Of a DNA stretch of 64,000 bases, positions 56,808 through 64,000 are shown piece after piece. Positions within the stretch are counted from its first letter, which is position 1, and each line of letters starts with the position of its first letter. Origin of the DNA: Lunularia cruciata. Taxonomy: Eukaryota > Streptophyta > Marchantiopsida > Lunulariales > Lunulariaceae. The position numbers and the translations under genes are program-made. The stretch covers positions 19,160,501-19,224,500 of the forward strand of contig OX419761.1 in assembly GCA_948567375.1 (NCBI GenBank). The letters run 5' to 3'. The notes beneath the pieces were generated by a model that made no database searches, had not been told where the DNA came from, and worked only from the letters and a program-made list of their open reading frames with translations.

Positions 56808-59800
56808 TTTAAGGTTGTTTGTAGAACCTTTACAGGGACCTTTAATAGACCAAGTTTCAGCGTTCATCCAGGAAAGTTCCTTAGCCATGTAAATGAGCAA
56901 CTTCCAGTGTTTATCTAGTCAAGTTATTCAGCCATATCAACCAACAAGTTGAAGTAAAGTGAATCTGTACCGAGATACTTCTACAAATCCTGGTCGCATG
57001 CTACATATGGGTATGTCGTGCAGTGTTGTACTGGTTCCGATAAAGGATTTGACAGAATATCCAAAGGCTTTCCGAAGGATGAACAGTTCAATGCAAGGAT
57101 GTTCAGTGAGAAGTGTTGAAACCAGATCGCTATAACGTATTGTAGTGGATTATGGAACCGGTAACAGAGAATCATTCATGAATAAGCATAGAGCACACTA
57201 CAGGGGAAGTTACGAACCAAATTGCGGGCATGATCTTGGGGATCTACTACAAAGGACATCTGTCCCAGGAATGACCGAGGTGGCATTCATGACCAGGAGA
57301 ATCTCCATCAAAACACCTTCTGAAATCTAAGCATGTGGGTAACATCATCCTGATAGATACTGATACGATCTGGAACCGCGAATCTGGAACGACACCATTG
57401 TTTCATCCTCTCAGCTAAATCACTTTGCATATGTTCCAAAACTCCAACTAAAGCTTTCTCAGTTGTCAAGCTCGTAAGTCTCAAGATCAAATTCTATCAA
57501 GAAACGGCGTCAAGGAAGGAAATTCAATGCGCCTCTCTGGCTTTGTAAATAATTGTTGCTTTTCGCGTGAGCTTTGCACAAATCTGTGGAAAGAATGCAC
57601 GTACTGACTTGTGCAACTGAGCAGCTTCATGGTGCTCTCAACCGGGCAGAAACAAGGCCTCTACGTATAGGATGCTTTCATACTTTTAAGAAGCAATTAT
57701 TTGGGGAGAAACCCAGAACTATTCAGAATCAATGTCCAGATTCGCGGTTCCAGATCATATCAGTATCTATCACATTAAGTTGTTTGTGTCAAGTTGTGAA
57801 GTTATCGTGATGGAAATGCCAGCAGGCCATACATAAGAGGAGCCTATTCTTGTGTTTCGGAGTCGTTGGAGGTCTCAGGGTGGGAGCTAGACATCAGACA
57901 GTTGATATAGAATTTTAGAGTACTATTGTCCCATGAACTTCAAGGGTGCAATCTCCAGGCTTGTCAGTGTACTTTGAGAAACGGCAAATCCGAGATGGTG
58001 GGACCAACTGTCCAGTGGTACGTTTTCACAGTGACGGATGCTAGCATTTTTGCGCGCTGTCGCTGTTTGAAAATTGCTTGTACCTGCGGGTTTTCACATG
58101 TGAAGTAGTATGCATTGTAACGTCACTCCGTTCGTGTAAGCTTAAATGTTGAATCGGGAGATTGAATTGCAAATGTAATCCCCGCTCTTGATTACCTGCA
58201 GCTAAGTACGCTCCCGTACCTGTTTCTGCTGGGCAAAAGTGCTCCTAAAATCTTTCCACTGTGAAAGAGAAACGGCTCTATGGTACCCCCTCTTGATTAC
58301 TGGTAAAGTAGGTATGTCTACCTCCTAGGAACTCCGGGAATTTGCTTCCCGATACCTGGTAAGGACGATGGCGTGTACAGATGATCTGACAGGCAATTTG
58401 TTTCAGCAGAACGACAGTCCAGAGGCAAATTCATTTCAGCCTTTATACATCATACCGCGTCACCGCATACATTATTCTCTATCTATTGACCAGAAGTCAT
58501 ACACTGGAAGAATGAGCATAAAAAATTAGACGGGAGGAGTGAAAATTTCACAAGCGGTATAACTCAAGAATCCATGGCGTTGCTTATCTTCATTCATCTT
58601 CCAGGTGGACATAACTACTTTTCAAGTTGTGATGGGCATATTAAGGCTGGTAGCGATCATGATAGTTGTACCGTGCTTGCATGATTTATGGAATATAGGG
58701 TCCACTTTTACAACGGTACGAGTTGAACCATACAATGCAAGTGATTGGAAGCCTGAAGACTACGATGAATTATTTCATAGTTTGGTCGCTGGGAGTTCGC
58801 GTCGATTCGTTTTACTTGCAAAAGCCAGGCATACGTTTCTACAGATTACACATCTCTTCATATTTACACCGAGTATTCCATAGGGTTTTATAGGATCTCA
58901 TGGAAGGAAACCGTGTCGTCCTTAATGATCTAGCTTTCCCATCTCTATGTCTTGCATTCTCAACGGTCCGGAAATGAATGATCGAACTTTGCTCTGAAGT
59001 TGCAAGCTTGAGACTACGGAAAGGAACCAGCGGAACGGAACTTTTTGATGTCTATCATATTTGCGTATTTCTGCTCAAAGAAGTAAAGAGGGTATACTTT
59101 GTGTGTGTCTGGATGGATAACATCGTAGTCATCTCATCAATACTGCGAATGATGATATCCTGCCGAGCATCATACAGTCCGTTGTTGCAACGGCGCCAAC
59201 AGTGAGGCTCTTTCCAACCAGATATCTGCGCCAGGTCTTCACAGAAATGTATGAAGTTTCCACCCAATTACTCCAGTACATGCATGGATCACAGTATAGT
59301 CAGTTAAATTCTACTCCCGAACTATACATTCCAACCGTATCTGAGCTGCAGCTCTGTTTCAGAACTTAACCCACAAGCTGCAGTCAGGTCCCGACTGCGA
59401 TTTGCTCCACGGGATCCAATTCCTGACCTCGTGACTTTCCGTGTGCAGAAACCGCAGCCTTTGTGCACTCTAAAGTACATGTACTGGCTTTGGATCCATG
59501 ATTTGCACTCGGAACCTCGTCAACAATCTTTCTGCAGCATTTTGCATTGATCCAGGTTGGCTACACTTTCAGGTGCCGCGCAGTATAGGCAGTATATACA
59601 ACTGTCACTATTATAGATCCCCTTTTCTATTTGTCCACGAACTTCTTCGTAAGATTCTACTTGTCCAAGGGAATTCGTTCGCTGGAAATCCTAGACGTGG
59701 TTACAAATACATGGTTTCACCGACATCAATTTGCGTTGTCATGAGGATCGTTGGTCATGAAAGGTGTTGGGCCTGGGACCTGTCACATCCTCCATGAGTT

Positions 59801-62800
59801 GCAGGGAAGACGTTGAGACGGTTGGGGATATTTCACATTCTCCAGGAGTTTAGAATTTACATTAGTAATTTGGAAGGATGGTATGCGTACTCTGGCTTGT
59901 TGCGCTCCCAACACTCTGCATCCATCCATCTCCAACGGATTGCAAGTCAACTACTACCTGTTTAAGCCCTCTGACCCGCATTGGATCTGAGATCCTATGG
60001 AGTGTGTAGACATTTCTGAACATTTCAGTATGATCGCGCATACATCTTTGGAAAGGGAGAATGCATGGCCAGCCCACTGGGTCTATAGTGCACCCTGACT
60101 TCTATATGCGGATGTCATGGTCCTGGTCTCCTCAATAACGTTTGACGGTCCAAAAACCCTAAACCACTTCCTTTCCCACAAGAAAAGTGCCCAGCATGTA
60201 TTTAAGGGAGTCATGTGATAGTTTAATCCATATGTCTGAAACATGGAAATCAAGGAAATGGGTGTGTTTATTTGCTGAATGCGGATGGATAAGGGAAATT
60301 GTATAGCAGTCACGGAGGAGAAGTTCTCGGATCTTAGTCAATCTCGGATGATTAGTCTCTATATCCATTTTACATCCATATTTGAAATCATTCAATTGAA
60401 AAGTGAAATGTGATACTGTCTTGAGTTTCCTCCTTTAAATTCTACCTCCTCCGCCCACGAAAAAGCTTTAGTTGAAAGAGGATAAATTGTTTAATCAAAA
60501 GCAAGGGTCTCCTGGGTAGAACGAAGGTCTGGTTATCCTATACGAATAATTTCTACCTTTCAAATCTATTGAATACGAATACTCATTGAGACTATTCATA
60601 AATTCATCTCAGGTTATCCTTATCAACAACTTGTGCTGAAAATGCCAAAAATTGTATATTTTTATGTATATACAAAAATATTTTTTGTATATTTCCTCTA
60701 GTCCTGATCATCATGTTGAGTTTCATATGATTTCCCGCAAAATAGAGGTTGATTTAACTCAAGTTCTACATCACGCTTCAGAAGTGCAAGGATGACGCGG
60801 GATGCATCTCACACATCGTCTCTTTAGGTCGTGAGGGGAGCTGTAGGTTCCAAATGTTGCAATATGAGGATCGAAGTGCAACAGTTTGTTTATTCGGAAC
60901 AATATAGACACCAATTGGATTGGGGACTTACAACTGAGAAACAGCGGGCCTCGATGTTTTAAAAGGAACAATAGATGGCTAATTTTTTACGAAGACAAGG
61001 ACAGTGAAATTTTTGGACAGTGGACAGATAGTTTGAGTTCGTTCACCCATTCATCATATTAAAACACAGCACCCTCAAAAGGATGAAATCTTTGTACTGT
61101 ATTTTAACTTTCAACTCTAGTAGGTGGAGATGTGAATTCCTCAATCAGATCGATACATCTCATTATTCTACTACCATGACACTTTCTTGAAGAGAATTAT
61201 CTTTTGATGTTGACTACTTATTGTAACAAGTTTCATGACTCTCCATATGGTCCGATTCAACCCTCTTTTGTTCTTTGCTGTTTGCTTGACTGCAGATCCA
61301 GAGAAGAATAGTATCCGCACTGTGACCATAATGTGTTTCTTGACACAAGAATAGAATTGAGTTTCATAGTCAAGTTGAAATTCACCAGAGGACAGTGCCT
61401 CCTTTGTGGAGGAGTTGCCCTACAAGGAGCTTGCAAGATAGTGGACTGCATACTACTGTAGCTGCCGGTAACATTCCTATCACAATTAGAAGATTGAACA
61501 GTATCCCACTACAGCAATATCCCAGTTGCGCAAATATTTCCACCAGTTTAGGCTCGACTCTCCCATAAAATACTGCCATCAGCCAGTAAGCTCAAATCCA
61601 ACCGCTGTGTAGTTATTGTTGGTCCTTTGACATATCTTTGCGGACAATAATGGGACCTAAGTAGTGCATGCCAAATTATCTTAAAGGATTTTTTTTAGTC
61701 AATAGATCTCATTCTGCTCTGCATGCAATTTTTTCATACATGGATCTTCCCGTTTCATGTGTTCTACATGCCGGTAAGTGTAGAGCAACAACGAAGTAAG
61801 CTCAAGCCTAAGGGGGTTTCAGAAATAACTTTACAACGTGTAGTATGATTTCTAAATTATATTTATGAATGGGGTGAAAAATCAGTATGGGACAGTTTGA
61901 AAAGCACATTCGGGTATATTATCCCAAGTTTTTAAATCCTAAATAAATTTCATAATAGGTGATTTTTAGGACATAAGAAATACAAGGAATATGGAGTTTG
62001 AATCATACCCTCCATAACATTAATTATAATTCAGGGTTAATACTAGATTGTCTAATTTGAATCTTGTTTAAATGTTTTGAGAGAGAATCCAATGAAAGTC
62101 TCAAGAAGGTGCTAGAAGGTACCCTACGGTGCAAGCCAATTCATTTCAGTGAGGTAGATGCTGGTTGGTGCCGGTTTGAGTTGATTTTTCAAATAAACTA
62201 CTACAAGTCTTGTGGTAATCCAGTTTGTTATCCAAATCATTTATTTGGTCTAAAATTTATTTTATTACTGTACAACCTAAACATCCCTAAGTGAGAATTT
62301 GATTTTTAGAAATGAAAATAAATTACACTAATTTCCTGATAAATTAGCTTATTGGCAAGTTACAAAGCTATTATGAAAGCTATTATGAATTTTGTTATTT
62401 ATCTTGTATATATCAGTCAAGCTATTTCTAGAACCCCTATAGTGCAGACTTGACACTTGCAATAAGATTTCGCCTTCGACCACTTGATGGAAGTGATCCA
62501 AACAAAGTTCACAGCTTTGAATAATCATAATTAAAAGGAAGAATGCATTAGGGCATTTCAAATAGAGCTTTACAGCTACCGTAAATAATATTATGAGAAA
62601 ATTATGGGAGACCATGCAAAGTGTTACGCGGTGTAGGAGGAGAATCCATATGTATTCCTGTGAAAATTCTCATAGGAAACGTGACCTGTAAATGTTTACA
62701 GTGCAATGGGGTAGTTTATAAAATTTAATTATTGAGAAAACAGCTTGAAAAAGTGACCTGAACAAATACCAACTCAAACCCTAAATTGTTAACTGGACGT

Positions 62801-64000
62801 TTCATAAATGCATCTATTTTGCTTTAAGAGACCGGACGGTTCATAAAATCTATCTATTTTGGTTTATAGACGCGTAAATAAGTCTATGGGATCTTCGAGA
62901 GAAGGTCCAATTCCCGTCAGATTCATTTCTGAAATGCCCTATTGGACCTACAACGATTTTGAAACTACAGTGCATCGCATATGCTGATCTAAAATAGAGG
63001 GTCTGTTTTAGTCCGAATAGAGTGCGTTGTATGTGCATGCAACACGAAGCTCTGGTCGACATTCATGCGTCATTTGTATTCCCAACAGAACTGGCTTTCT
63101 GACTATGGGGTTGTTGTCCTTACTGGCTCCTTTGACCAAAAGAGTGGTATGCCTGCATCCCAAGGTCATGTAGTGCACGGTGAAAGTAAAGGAAGGTACA
63201 AGAGAATTGAAAGCGATCAGGGTTCCTTTCACGGGGTGCCGTCTCTCCTTGCAGAGCAACACAATGCTATTGGAACAGAAACGAACCTCGAATAGCGAGA
63301 CGGTTCCCATGTGGGATATCCTTATTTATCGTTTGTAGAGGTGGTCGAAGTGATTAAAAGCAAAATATTTTTAAGTCGAAACTTAACAGCACACGATTTC
63401 AGCTTGCTTTTGGACCTTTGCCGGATCCGTTTCTATCAGCATTGGTCAACATATCGGACAATAACAGTGGCAATACATCTACACAATATTATTTCCGTTT
63501 GAAAATTGCGAATCATCCAGATGAATATCTCTCCCATTGGTTCTTTGCCAGATCCCCCAAATTCGTTTTACCAATGCGACATCAGCAAAACTTGTCGATG
63601 TTACATTAATTGATGTAAAGCAAAGTAAACGCCTTGTCGTCTGCTCTACAAGATAACTCCAAGCTGAGAGACTCCGTGCGATTCAAGGGAGAAATGTCTG
63701 GAACACGGGAAAGTCTTTGGAACATGGTATGACTAGTAACATGTTTAGTAAATGTATTACTGTACTAGAAAAACTGTCAAAAGTCAAAAGTCCAAAGTCA
63801 AAAGTCAATAACGTGTCTTCTGCTCCAATTACTACGCCCTTTCACCAAATCTGTATATATTGAGTAGACATTTGTATACATTGCAACTTAGCAAACTAAT
63901 ATTCTCGATGCTATATATATAAAAAAAAATTCAATAATTCCTAGACTCAAAGGTATAATGCACTTTCCACAGGATTTATAAGAGCAAAGCCTTCTCTTTG
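56808..64000. other. Mostly unique AT-rich DNA, no recognisable gene
   Basis: An inverted repeat lies at 57351-57390 and 57734-57772. The open piece 58605-58883 follows a splice-acceptor-like ttcattcatcttccag and reads like an exon (VRVEPYNASDWKPEDYDELF), but no partner exon or family was found. Short gtcaaaa repeats occur at 63778-63810. Nothing else can be supported. Confidence 0.45.
57351..57772. repeat. Inverted repeat, arms of about 38 bp
   Basis: Arm 1 (57351-57390) and arm 2 (57734-57772) are reverse complements with about two mismatches (core ccagattcgcggttccagat). They are separated by about 340 bases without a recognised gene. Confidence 0.8.

Noticed and set aside
1-64000. CRISPR array, bacterial operon, rRNA
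   Set aside because: No regularly spaced short repeats with unique spacers, no operon-like gene packing and no rRNA signature were seen.

Overview
This is a eukaryotic, repeat-dominated window, most likely from a streptophyte (seedless land plant or charophyte alga). Grounds: a chromovirus primed by initiator tRNA-Met, a Ty3/gypsy family carrying a DNA cytosine methyltransferase and a PHD finger, C-to-T decay of CAG and CGA codons as expected from CHG/CG methylation, and a low-GC unique fraction. The species cannot be named from the sequence.

Bases 1-26937 are a nest of transposons. Element 1 is a decayed + strand Ty3/gypsy copy: its RT, RNase H, integrase and PHD remnants occupy 1-3256, and its 3' end resumes at 14233. 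Inside its polypurine tract sits a minus-strand chromovirus array (LTR-internal-LTR-internal-LTR-leader-LTR, 3257-14232) flanked by one 5-bp target duplication. The LTRs carry heat-shock elements upstream of a TATA box. Inside element 1's 3' LTR lies element 3 (14385-26424, minus strand), a better preserved member of element 1's family with the order capsid, zinc knuckles, protease, DNA methyltransferase, RT, RNase H, integrase, PHD finger. Its methyltransferase is split by a 2316-bp insertion rich in pyrimidine minisatellites (19115-21430).

From about 26940 onward the commonest repeat is a non-LTR retrotransposon (LINE) with a restriction-like endonuclease. There is one long minus-strand copy (about 29850-33090), several 0.4-0.7 kb 5'-truncated copies, and tiny 3'-tail insertions of 78, 83 and 132 bp with clear target-site duplications. 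The tail ends in a conserved hairpin and has no poly(A).

Host sequence is AT-rich and nearly gene-free by eye. The best candidate host gene is a three-exon model at 39683-40498 (88 residues, unrecognised). Elsewhere from 40500 to 64000 I see short tandem and inverted repeats, microsatellites and no recognisable protein family. No rRNA, genuine tRNA or CRISPR array was found.
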